A DNA stretch of 64,000 nucleotides from Coprinus comatus (lineage: Eukaryota > Basidiomycota > Agaricomycetes > Agaricales > Agaricaceae): the NCBI GenBank assembly GCA_034638255.1, contig JAWPGT010000016.1:496001-560000 (forward strand). Reading direction: 5' to 3'. Below, in pieces: positions 33,001 to 44,243 of the stretch; within the stretch, counting starts at the first letter, position 1, and every line of letters begins with the position of its first letter. Both the position numbers and the translations under genes were made by a program. Below the pieces are notes generated by a model. That model saw only the letters and a program-made list of their open reading frames with translations. It made no database searches and was not told the origin of the DNA.

Positions 33001-34116
33001 GTCAAGTCCGGTGTCATTGTTCCCAATAATGAGGTTGAACCTCCCGTCATTCCTATGGACTACAAATGGGCTCAGGTAAGCACTTTTCGTTCTTCTATAT
33101 TTCGATTCTGACCTTTGTAATAGGAACTCGGTCTCATCAGAAAGCCTGCTGCTTTCATCTCTACAATTTCTGATGAGCGTGGTCAAGAACTTCTCTACGC
33201 TGGCATGCGTATTTCCGAGGTGTTCAAGGAGGAGATTGGCATCGGTGGTGTTGTTTCCTTGTTGTGGTTCAAACGCCGTAAGTGACGCGTTTCGTTTCTT
33301 TTTTCCTTTCGAAATGCTCAAATTTTCATAGGCCTACCACCTTGGGCGACCAAGTTCATTGAGATGGTTCTCATGCTCACCGCTGATCACGGCCCCGCTG
33401 TCTCTGGTGCCATGAACACCATCGTTGCCACCCGTGCCGGAAAGGACCTCATCTCTTCCCTCGCTTCCGGTCTTTTGACCATCGGTTCCCGTTTCGGTGG
33501 TGCCCTTGACGAAGCCGCTTCCATGTTCTCACAAGCTCGCGATACTGGTCTCACCCCTCGCGAGTTCGTCGATTCCTGCAGGAAGGCCAACAAACTCAGT
33601 GAGTAATAGTCTCGTTTACCCAACACCTTTCTGATTATTATTTTAGTTTCTGGTATTGGCCACAAAATCAAGAGCGTCAACAACCCTGATCTCCGTGTTG
33701 AACTCGTGAAGGAGTATGTTATCAAGAACTTCCCCAGCCATACCTTGCTTGACTACGCGCTTGCCGTTGAGAAAGTTACCACTGCTAAGAAGGATACTGT
33801 AAATAATTCCCACTTATTTTTCTTGTGCCTTGTGCTTACATTGTTCTAGCTCATCTTGAATGTCGATGGTTGTATTGCCGTCTGCTTCGTCGACCTGCTT
33901 CGTGACAGTGGTGCCTTCACCCCTGACGAGGCTGATGAATATATCAAGATCGGTACTCTCAACGGTCTTTTCGTTCTCGGTCGTAGCATTGGTTTCATTG
34001 GTCATCATCTTGACCAGAAGAGACTCAAGGCTCCTCTCTACCGTCACCCTGCTGACGATATCTTCATCAACATGGCTGATGTCAACCAACCTCGTGTCTT
34101 GGGTCGCATGCAGTAA
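30052..34116 (+). CDS. ACL1: ATP-citrate lyase, single-chain form (two apparent frameshifts)
   Basis: This enzyme makes cytosolic acetyl-CoA and oxaloacetate from citrate, CoA and ATP, feeding lipid and sterol synthesis. Nine exons run from ATG 30052 to the stop at 34114-34116; boundaries include 30434-30668, 31197-31251, 31514-31565, 33076-33123, 33278-33331, 33599-33646 and 33799-33849. Domain order is the ATP-grasp/succinyl-CoA-synthetase-beta-like part ([37 protein letters not shown]), the citrate-binding part, the CoA-binding part with the phospho-His motif QFGHAGSMA (near 32865), and the citrate-synthase-like C-terminus. A CA-rich tract at 30303-30310 and the CTCAGG at about 31929 each need a 1-2 nt correction to keep frame. 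Conservation is otherwise complete, so sequence error is more likely than gene death. Confidence 0.93.
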
Positions 34117-34447
34117 GGGATGTAGTGAATTTGTTAGAAGGAATGAATTTGAAGAAAAGAAAGAAAAATATCTTGATGTTCAAAAATACTAATCCGTCAT
34201 CCCTCCTGGTCCCTTGTACTACCTGCTGTCGTTGATTGTGTCTCTATCCCCTTTTTTGTTAGCCCTTTGCATTATCACTACATTTGTTTTATCATACATG
34301 TATACACAATAGATTCCTATTACTCTGCTATCATATAATGTAGTCAGAATTGAGTTCTCAACCTGAAGCCCTAACAAGCAGTGAAATCGTCTATGCTCGA
34401 AGTGTCTCTTACCCTATGATACCCCATTAAGGCACTGTCACCATAAC

Positions 34448-34519
34448 TCCGATATGGTGTAACGGCTAACATTACCGCCTTTCACGCGGTAGCTCGGGGT
34501 TCGATTCCCCGTATCGGAA
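34448..34519 (+). tRNA. tRNA-Glu (anticodon TTC)
   Basis: 72 nt, no intron. The acceptor stem TCCGATA pairs with TATCGGA (34512-34518), the discriminator is A, the anticodon stem is ACCGC/GCGGT, and the loop CTTTCAC gives TTC. A T-rich terminator follows. It lies 330 bp downstream of the ATP-citrate lyase stop. Confidence 0.95.
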
Positions 34520-34791
34520 TTCTTTTTGTCGGCATATAATAACAAAAGTGTGATAAATTAAATTACATTATTAGTCCTACTATGTAGTATGAACATGCAC
34601 TACTACTGCCTATCATTGCCATTGTGAGTACATACAGGGGGTGTGTCGTTAAATCAACTTCAGGAACTGTGCTCGGCACCTGCATAAATGAGATTCTCGG
34701 CCTCTTTGGAACGAGATACAATAGAACACTTGAATGAGGACGGGAGTCTAGATATTTGATCAGTTAAATTTCGCAACCTTTTTCTTCCTAC

Positions 34792-36941
34792 TCACGCAAC
34801 AATGGACGTTGATTTGAAAGAATAGGTTGGTTCAATGATGTTCCCGGATTCGTCTTTAGCTTTTCTGATGTTGAATGTTGAGAGTATTGAGACCATTGCT
34901 CCCCATACGATTGACTCGGCGATGTGTGTACCAACACATCTCCTAGTATAGTTTGTAAATGTAAGTCAATATAGAAGCAAGTTTAAATTACTAACCGGCG
35001 ACCAAAACCGAAAACGAAGTCGTAGGGATCATGTGCTTCGGGATTGAGTTTGCCTTCGGGCGTTAAGAATCTTTCGGGTTTGAAGGATTCGGGATCTGGA
35101 TAACGTCTTTCATCTCTTGACATTGCCCTAACATCACGTTTTCAGTTTTAGTCTTCATATTGTATTTGTATTTATCTCTATTAAAAAAATTTAATAGAGA
35201 TAAATACTCACCAAACGTTACCGATAACTAAAGAGTTTTTGGGAATGTGATACCCACGATAAGAATCTTCTTCTGTCACTAGATGAGGAATAGCTATAAA
35301 AAGAAGAAAAGATATGAATCCGGGTCATTGTCCAAATTAAGTTTCCTGTCTATTTTTGTGGCATAAAGAAATGAAGCTACGTACCAAGTGGATTTGGTGG
35401 CTGCCATCTGTCACAAAAGCATAGCATGTCAATTATCATATTTGATGACTCGAAAAGCTGATACACACCTCATGACTTCTTTCATCAAAGCTTTACAGTA
35501 AGGCATGGATTCTTCATCTCTGAATTCAGGTAATCTTCTATTCTCGAGAACGCGATCGATTTCGGCTTGAGCTTTGGCTTGTACATCAGGATGGAGAGTC
35601 ATTGCTAAGATGAAGTTGACGAGAGTAGCTCCGGATGTATCCGCACCAGCTGAGATGGATTACATTCGTCAAATTCTTGCTAAATGGGCTTGTGATAATG
35701 ACTCACCAGCGAAGAATGTGGCAGAGGTATCTTGGATATTTTCTTTTTGCTCTTGAACATTTCCAGTCTCCTCAATTGAATCCAAACATGAACTCAAGAA
35801 AGATCTTTGTCCATCTCCTTTAGCCTATGTAAAGAGTCGTACATCATTAATCCGTTTCCCTCAGAATCCCAGCAAAGGTGTATCTTGAAGAATCAAAAAA
35901 GAAATACGTACAATTTTTTCCTCTGCGGCCAAGAATGGAGCAACTCGGAAGCGAGTCCACAATTCCTTCCACTCTCTCGCTTGTCTTTTGAAACCGGCAC
36001 CAGGGAACCATTCAGGTATGTGCCTGAGCCATGGCATAACGTCAACCAAAAATCTTCCAGGGACGGCAGCAGATGCGCTTGCAAGCATAGCTTCTTCAGC
36101 GAGATTAATCCAGGGATCATTTGATAGCTTGGTTTCCAAGCCATATGCGAGTGAAATCAATATACCTCCAACGACGCTATATGGAGGAGGACAGTAATTA
36201 ATGAATGAATGGAGATAAGTAATCGAAAGTGGAGATAATAACGAAAACACTTACTGTCTGATGATTGACATGAACTCATCAGGAGATTTGAGGAGACCAG
36301 GAAGTAATCGAGTTCGTATGAGTTCCATTTCTTTAGGTTGATGAATTGTAGGATTGGAAGGAGGGAAATGTTGAACGAAAGTTCTTCGTCGTTGACGCCA
36401 CTGTTCTCCGTATGGCATTATGACGAAAACGTTTGCTAGACCCATTCTATATTCTCTGAGTTAAAGTAATTTCATGATTTGAGGGAGACATACAAATCAT
36501 GGAGGAATGTGAAATATGGTCTATGTTGTGTATGTTCAGCGCGGGGTATTGAAATAAGCTGGCAGTGGAAAGACAAAGACATACCTACAAGAATATATGT
36601 GCCCTCTTTTCTCAAAAAGCTCAAATGCCATATTGTAATCATTGAGAACAATAATATCCCTCCCAGGTGCGCCAAGGTGAAGTATATCCGACTCTACTAT
36701 GGAATCAACACCAGTAACATTCTTCATAGAGAATAGGCAGCCCACCAAAGTCTTTTGACCATTTCGCGTATGTTTGGGGAATGTTTGATGTAGGAACGTC
36801 AAGCAAATTCCCAATAATTGGTCGTTTCCGAGGACCAGGTGGGAGGGGTAAGGACAAGCTGCCTGCTCGCTTCTTCCATCGAGAAAGGAGAACCAGAACC
36901 AATATAGACAGTGATATCTCGCAAATGCCAATTTGAGCCAT
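34792..36941 (-). CDS. Cytochrome P450 (paralogue A)
   Basis: A multi-exon microsomal P450 reading leftward from ATG 36939-36941. It has an N-terminal membrane anchor ([11 protein letters not shown]), a proline-rich hinge (LPLPPGP), the I-helix AGADTS (near 35645), the K-helix KEVMR (ExxR), a PERF-type PERFL, and the heme loop FGFGRR joined across an intron to RCVGTH with its cysteine ligand. It ends at TGA 34792-34794. Intron joins at the key motifs are in frame and I see no disabling change. It shares [24 protein letters not shown] sequence with the P450s at 46.5 and 50.7 kb, so all belong to one expanded family. Substrate unknown. Family number not assigned. Confidence 0.87.
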
Positions 36942-39146
36942 TACTGAATGCTCAGATAGTGTTTTGAACGTTAGGGCGTTGGGTGGCGAGAATCAGAGGA
37001 GGGGAGGGATGAAGGGAAGGGAATGAAAATAAAGCGAAGCATACATATACTGTTTCCGCCGACATGATCTAGAGCCCTGATACTACGGCAACTTTGCCAT
37101 GTTCTTCCGATCTCCACTCAATTGAAGCTATACCAACTCTTTTTGTTCGAAGTACCCTCTTAGACGTATCATGTATTCGGCATCAGATCGAGAACGAACT
37201 CTAAGAAGTATTCAAACATACTTAGAAACCCACTTACAGGTGGAGCTGAGACTGTAGCCATCTTCATGCGCGACTTGTACACGACCATAACGGAACGGAG
37301 GATGTGAGCCGGTATAATAACTCAACAGGGTTAGTTGTGACCCTGGGGCGTACCTAACCCTGGAACGCATATCTCCACCCTGAGCGCTTGGAGAGATGTT
37401 CGGTTAAAGTATATGTTAATTTCCGCATTAAGTATATGAAGATGGTATTGCTCGGCTTTATCCAAAGACATAGGAGAAAATTGATATGTTATATCTGTCC
37501 TTTTTGAGATTGTAATGACATGGATGTTGTCAGTTGTGAAGCTCAGAAGGATCTACTGTGCATTAAGTTTTAACGGGAACTGATCACGTGGTAAATTGTA
37601 TGATAATGCTTGCTCTAGAATAGGACAGATTGGTACCTCGCTTCACACTTCTCGTGCAACACGAGTTTGCACTCGACCCGCCCTCCGGCGCGATATCTTC
37701 TACATTCTTGACTAACCCCGCAGATATATATTCAATCGACCAGACTTAAGCTTCATTACTACCCAATTTCATTCAATATGATTTGCAATGTACACCTCAA
37801 ACAACCTTTGAAGTCAGATCGGAGAGGTTGAATATTGAATGCGTGCACGATACTACTCAGACAGACAAAGGAACGTTTACTACACGCATTAATTAGTGCC
37901 GTGCTTGAATCTTCTACGGCACGGAAAACAAGGTCAACTCCACCGATATAGTACGTGAACAAGTTAACCCCAAAGTAATCAGATACGTAAGGCGATCCTT
38001 GAGCCCAAAGAAAACAGTCGAAATCGGGACATCATTAATTATCTACCAATCGGGCTGTTTATCCGATATTTGAAGCTGGTTTGAAGTGCATATATGTGTA
38101 CGTACAAAGAATATTACGGTATGTACACCCCATCCATTCTCTTTCAATTGTTGGTGACAGAATTAGTGCTGTTCTAGACAGCCGTGGAGATCAATGTATC
38201 TTTTGAGGCAGTGGATATACCATACCCTAAGGCCCACATATTATAATACAAAGGGCTTACATCGAAAAAAACATAGCCCGATATATGTATAAAATTACAG
38301 GGAATATTGGTATCTTAGACAATATTGTATATGTGTGTAAAGGTATATTTGTAAGAGATTTCATCTTCTGGAGATGCCACATGCGGCGTTGTAGTAATAG
38401 TCGACAGCTGAGTAATGAATATTTACTATCTGGCGTAACAGAAATTCTCATGACCTTTCCAGGTACCCGTGTTTGTAAGATGGTATTTCTACGAACCAGA
38501 AAACCAGGTCGATCTCTCCCTAGTGAACATGTAGTCACAATCATATTCATATATGTTTATCGGAATGGGGGAACAAGAAGCAGATGTGATTGAGGCGTCG
38601 AAATGTAGTTCTTGAAAAGAGTAAGCCCAGACTTGGCAACTTGGCAACTGTAGTCTCTATCCTGGCATGCACGAGACACAAGGTATCAGATCATTCTGAA
38701 ATAGATGGGCAACGATTTGAAGGATCACTAAAAAATATGAACTACTCCTGATCATCGATCATCCCCGAGAGCTAATGATGATCGCTCCAAAAATAACTTT
38801 CCATTCAAGCACTCAAAGTGGATGTCCTCCACTTACCCATGTGGCGAACGAAATTGCTGTATTGGTACTTAAAACCGGGCTTGAAATGTACCGTTCCATT
38901 ATCATATCATATAACCTTAGGATTGGATCATCTCATGATTCCCGTAGTACATGATCCCTTTTTGGAGAACGATCCTTACCGCCGGCGAGACAGATAGTAA
39001 TTAATGCTTACTAGTAGTTATTTCTTCAGACTAAGCTTGCCTCTGTCGTACACATCTACATAAGTATTCATAAACTTAATATTCTTTCTTCCAATTTGGA
39101 TTCAGGCCTAATACTGCTTTAAGCAAAGCGGACAGTCGGGGAGACG
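36942..39146. other. Gene-poor region
   Basis: No coding gene is supported. The left end should carry the promoter of the leftward P450. The remainder has short scattered frames without domains and may be decayed repeat DNA. A GACAGTCGGGGAGACG stretch abuts the solo LTR at its right end. Confidence 0.45.
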
Positions 39147-39429
39147 TGTTGGAGGATGATGTCTCGAACGTTTTATTTCCTTTTATATCAAAAACATATG
39201 TTCATCTATGTTTGTGTTCCGCGCATTGTTTGGTTTCCAGAGTAGATAAATTGTAAAATTTTTCTTTTTGCACCTCAGCGGTTATTTACTTTCTAACGCT
39301 GAGGTGAGACTCTTACCTTTCATGTTTATCGCTTCGCGTAGCTAACTCTTGTATCGTAGCGTATCCTTTCAGGTTAGATTAAATCAAATCAGCGGTTATT
39401 TACTTTCTAACGCTGAGCGTATCCTTTCA
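39147..39429 (+). mobile_element. 283-bp solo LTR with internal intron and spliced duplicate (locus 2)
   Basis: It begins TGTTGG and ends CTTTCA, with a perfect 5-bp direct repeat AGACG at 39142-39146 and 39430-39434, so it is a solo LTR. Inside, after GCACCTCA, block A (39275-39303) is followed by a 56-nt intron-like segment (39304-39359: GTGAGA donor, GCTAAC branch, GTAG acceptor) and block B (39360-39371, CGTATCCTTTCA). A 17-nt linker (39372-39388) follows, then A (39389-39417) and B (39418-39429) joined with no intron. The second B is the LTR end. The arrangement is the same as at 13.8 kb although the block sequences differ. No internal retrotransposon genes are attached. Confidence 0.85.
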
Positions 39430-42400
39430 AGACGATTATGAAGTTGATAAAAATATTAATATATTCAATAATTAACGATTAGAATGGACTAAAAAAAAAA
39501 AAACGCAAGGCAGACGTGGCAAAAGCGCAGATCATTCTAGATTATATCTGTGAATACTCGGATGCACGCCTACTATATCCCGAGCGTAACGGAGTTACGT
39601 GAAGTGGCCGGTTATTACCTAAACCTTTTCAGCTCTCTCCATGTAATATTACAAGGAAAATTGGAGGAGTTCAAAGTCCAAATGTTCAAGTTCAAGGGGA
39701 TTTATACTATGTAGTAGTAGCAGTAGTATGTATAGACAGACTAATGTATCTACAGCGGTCATAGCGAAACGACTATCATATTGAGCCATGGCTCGGCATT
39801 ATCTTGAAGTATTTCAGGGATATCGTGCGTTGTATTCCAGGTCCATCGATTTACTTACAACCCCACGTTCTGGACCTGGTCGGGAAACATTGCTCCAGTC
39901 ACTCGTGAAATTCGCCCATACTTACATATAATCTACTGACTTCTCAACCACAACTAAAGAATCTTCAAGCATCTAGCCGCTGATGGACCCTCCAAGAAAC
40001 ACTACCAACCCTACATAGGAGTTGGAATTGTATTATTATTATGTTTTGGCGGGGTATAGTTTAGGCTTAAATAAGTGCGTAGGGATTAGTAGGGTGTGCC
40101 ACCGTCCTGATAGTTTTTTCACCTACACACTCCCTGTCATATCAGCGATTAATTGATTGCTCAGAATCTAGTTTTCAACAAATGAAAATTTCAGCTTCAT
40201 GTCGATTAAGTAACAGCCCTCGAACGCTGAGTACTGGGTATTAATTCCAGAATAATTTGTTTGTGTCAATCCCCTTAAAATTTTCTTAGTATTAGAATAG
40301 ACGCACGAACTTTATAATAATCCCGAGAACCACGGGGCTACTACTACATGGGGTGTTAATCGTCCTTATCATGTGTACATAAGTTTATGATGTTCTAAAA
40401 AAAATTGTGGGACTCATAGTCTCAAACACATGGTTACTAGAATGTTAGTACGCAGCCGGGTTAACACTTTTTAACTCGAACCTGCTGTGGGTCAGTTTAA
40501 ATCACTGTCTAGTATTTTCCAGGGCCACTACGAAGTTTGGTCTACACATAAACAAGTATTGGCTTCCTGGGTGATTTTCTGGGGTGATCGACTTACGTGT
40601 ATATCTATCTTTGGACAATCAATCGAAGAAGGCCCCAATGCCAGCATTGCTTATGCTTACAGTAGTTCTTGGCGATCAAGTACGTTTATCTCCTGGTAGG
40701 TGTGCTTACCTAGTACCGCACACATATGCATACTGTATGAATACTTTTTTGACTTTGAAGTCTTTGAGGGGGACTTATTCAAGTTGTAGGATTCCAGATA
40801 ATAAAATGAGTTAAACATGATTAACATCGTCTTCGGGTGCTGTCACATTAAGAACTTTTTGACTAATACGTTGAAGATTCAGATCTCCAGGCTATTACTT
40901 ACTAGAAACGGCCTCAGTAAAACGATAAAATGTTACGTCTACGAAATTTTCAACATCTGAATAACTTGACCTTTTATTCGCCTTGTATTGTAGTTACTAC
41001 TTCTGGAAGCTATGTACCCCATCAGCCACCAGTGATGGATTGTTGACGGAGTCCGTGACTCCGCACAGGTAGGTGCCATAGAATTCTTTTTTATGAAACC
41101 GTAAACTTACCAACTTTATTTATTGAGCGTATAATGAACATAGCACTTGTAAAAATTAACGTTCGAGAACGGAAAATCCATTATCCTTGACTTATCCAAA
41201 GATGTATCTCTTTTTTTGTTTTGTTGTTGAAGTGGTTCAAGCGCACTACGACTCGCCGTGGAGCAGAGTTCAAAGTTTATCTAAAAATGTACTTCTATTG
41301 AAAGGTATGGCATGTAATGTAGTAAGTAGTTTTGAAATGCGTTCGGGGAGACTCCAAAAATGTCACAAAATAAGGTTAACGCGGTCCGTGAAGCCGTATC
41401 GTACGCAATACGATATTAAAAGCAATACAAAAGTGTGTGTACGTACTACCATATTCCTTCAGATTGTATGCAAGTCAAGTAGATTCGTTCTATGTTGGTT
41501 CTAAGTATGTAAATTGTGGGAGTCCGTGTCCGGACAACCAATTTTAAAAAATCACTTACGGATGATGTTGAGGTACAAGTAGATACAGTTAAACCTTAAA
41601 CCGTAACCCACAAAAGTTGTTTGCGGGGTGGAAATGCCTCATTGTGTGCGGTAGAAGTCGGGATAATTTGGAGTATCCTCCAACCCACTCGAACGAATAT
41701 GTAACAAAATCATCACACTAAGCAATTTCAAGTTAATTTTTTCAACGGCACAGTGGATGCAGTCATATTTTGCACTTCGCCGCGCCTTTTTTTGTTACCG
41801 GAAATCCCGCCGCTAACAACCGTTGTAGGTTAGTTGAAACTCTGCTTGAAAACCTTGTTTCTTACATGTACGGCTATGATACTCGTTACAAATATTTCGA
41901 AATTTTACTTAAGTATTGTATTGTGCTCCAACGGTTTTCAATTCTTCACACCCCAACTCATCGCCAAGAATCATGCATACGTACTATATAGTACAGGTGA
42001 GACACTTCCATTTGTTGTCCAGACTCCAGAATAAATCAAAGTCTAACGACCAGACGAAGTTATGCTTACTACAGGAAAACGGTACGTGACGGTATTTCTG
42101 GTAGAAATCGATCGTTTCGTATCAAGTTTTAAACAAAATGCAGTAATTATTCGGTTTATGAATTTGATTCTGGAGTGACGTGTACAACTTGAATTTATTC
42201 AATCAAATAGTGGAGAATATTATTCAATAGACAAACAGTGAAAATGTTCATGATCGGGTGCGGCAGGAATGGTATATGTATATCATTTCAATTCTCAACC
42301 CCACTTGAAGCTTGAAGCTTGATGAGCGCAACTCTCGTCAAACGGTCTTTCGGTTGAAGTTGCGACGATGAGATATCCGTGTTTCCATTGCCTAAAGTAA

Positions 42401-42970
42401 TCTATTCAGATGAGACGCTAGAGTTGGTTCCCCACTTGTTCCAGTCATGTGGTGACAACAACAATAAAAGTCAAAACATAAATGTATTTACGGTGACAGT
42501 ACTTACGATGCGACAATTACTATAGTAATACCTATAGTAGTCATATGTCTTCTCGCATTCTACTCAGTTAACTAGGTTGATTTTAGATTGCTGGGAGCCA
42601 AGACAACCAATTATCCATTCAAGCATTATTCACACGTATGCGGCAATATAGCGATGAAACCGTCAATTTGGAATTTGTAGTTTTACTAGGTCTTGTGAAA
42701 TTGTGCATATAGCCATTTGATTTTACCACCAGATTTACAATAGTTGCTAATTTTGAGTATTAAGCAAGTGAAACATCTTCGGGGACGGTTGTGATGTCCG
42801 CGATTAATTTAACTTGGAAAGTTTGCCAGTCAGACGAAGAAGCGAACCACGTTTTTATGCGTACGTAATTTCATCTCAATTTTAACCAATGTCAGCGTCA
42901 TTACGCTGAATTTGAAGGAGAATCTCCTGTATTGAGAAGGCAAAGACAGACGAATAGTTGTGTGCATTAA
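39430..42970. other. Gene-poor region
   Basis: AT-rich, with only short frames and no recognisable domain on either strand. I see neither a tRNA nor a clear repeat between the solo LTR and the initiator tRNA gene. Decayed transposon sequence is possible but cannot be shown by eye. Confidence 0.45.
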
Positions 42971-43042
42971 AGCAGCATGGCGCAGTGGTAGCGCGCGGGG
43001 CTCATAACCCTGAGGTCACTTGATCGAAACGAGTTGCTGCTA
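42971..43042 (+). tRNA. Initiator tRNA-Met (anticodon CAT)
   Basis: 72 nt. The acceptor stem AGCAGCA pairs with TGCTGCT (43035-43041), with the initiator-type A1-T72 end and discriminator A. Three G-C pairs close the anticodon loop (GGG-CTCATAA-CCC). The T loop is ATCGAAA, with A54 and A60 in place of the elongator TTC pattern. These are eukaryotic initiator features. Confidence 0.93.
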
Positions 43043-43277
43043 TAGTATTATATTTGTGTTATTTTTTGTGATAATTTCGATCGTTGGATCGGTTAAAGGT
43101 TAGCGGAGTGGGGATCGTGGGAGGATCGGCTCGGAGAGATGAGTGTTCTGGAATAAAGGCATATGGGACAGAAGAGGGATGTTAAGGAAAAAAGATGTGA
43201 CGAGGGAATGTGTGCTAAGTATAATTCTCTCCTTATTGATATATCGTCCCTTGTGATCTTCCTTCTTCCTACCTACC

Positions 43278-44243
43278 ATGGCCCATCCTCTGCTCCCACC
43301 TCAGCCCTCAACACCACCCTCGTCCTCCCCGCTACTCTCCACAACCCAGCTCACGACCTCAAACATCGTCTCAGACATGGCCCCTCACGACAGCACAGCA
43401 TCTCTCGTTCCCCCTCCACGGCCGTATGCTGCAACAGGAACAGATGGCATATCTTTCGCCTCTCCCTCTGCACGGACATCGTTCACACGAGTTGACCGTA
43501 CTAGTGACGAGGAAGGCATACATCCTGCCATGTCACAAGACCTTCACAACGCCGAAGAATCCCCTTCCCCGGAACAGGGACAGTCTCAAGAAGTAGAAGC
43601 TCAAACCCCAGCTCAGGCAGCTGACGAACCAACACCCGTACCCGCAGAGAACCAGCCACAGCAGGAACCTCCGGTACCGCAGACACCGCAAGCGTTTCTT
43701 ACGTTTCTGCTTATTACGGGGAAAAGGAGGACAATGTCATTCGAACCTGGCACTACCGTTGGTCGAGTAAAAGAACTCATGTGGAATTCTTGGCCAAATG
43801 GTGCGTTGTAGCTTTGATTCAGTGTGAGCTTGTAGGCTAATATATGCTTTAGAGTGGCAGAGTGAGCGCCCGCCAGCACCTTCGTATCTACGTGTGCTGT
43901 ATCTGGGCAAAATGCTCCAGGACGACGAAACACTAACAAGTATGTCGTTCCTTCACTTGATTACATCCAAAACACTAATTATATGCGCATTATAGAGCTC
44001 GGAATACCCTCGTCGTTGCCCTCGGCACCTCAGGCCATTATTGTACATCTGTCTATTCGTCCCTCTAATGCTGGTAGTGATGACGGTGGCATGAAGAAGA
44101 AGCGTAGGAAAAACGATGGTGAGTACGGGATCTACAACATGAGAATGCGACTAAATATATGTGCATATAATTACTCTGTAGGATCAAGGCTTCCAGACGA
44201 AGGGGACTCGAATTCTGGATGCTGTGGATGTATTATTTGTTGA
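43278..44243 (+). CDS. UBL3/MUB-type ubiquitin-like protein with C-terminal CaaX box
   Basis: Four exons start at ATG 43278, and all joins are in frame (PN-EWQSERPP, LT-KLGIP, ND-GSRLP). A Pro/Gln-rich N-terminal region of about 140 residues precedes a ubiquitin-like domain (FLTFLLITGKRRTMSF, VGRVKELMWNSWPN, YLRVLYLGKMLQDDETL, PQAIIVHLSIRP). A basic patch (KKKRRK) and the end SGCCGCIIC follow. The last four residues CIIC fit a CaaX prenylation box and neighbouring cysteines could be acylated, as in membrane-anchored ubiquitin-fold proteins. Members of this family act at membranes, where they recruit E2 enzymes or serve as modifiers in vesicle sorting. The N-terminal extension is long for the family. 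Confidence 0.85.

Noticed and set aside
31930..33321. A 463-codon open frame on the minus strand
   Set aside because: It lies entirely antisense to strongly conserved ATP-citrate lyase exons. Its composition is the mirror of that gene's codon bias and it has no domain of its own.
38625..38650. Short direct repeat of CTTGGCAA as a CRISPR-like or regulatory array
   Set aside because: Only two units, no spacing pattern, and the organism is a eukaryote.
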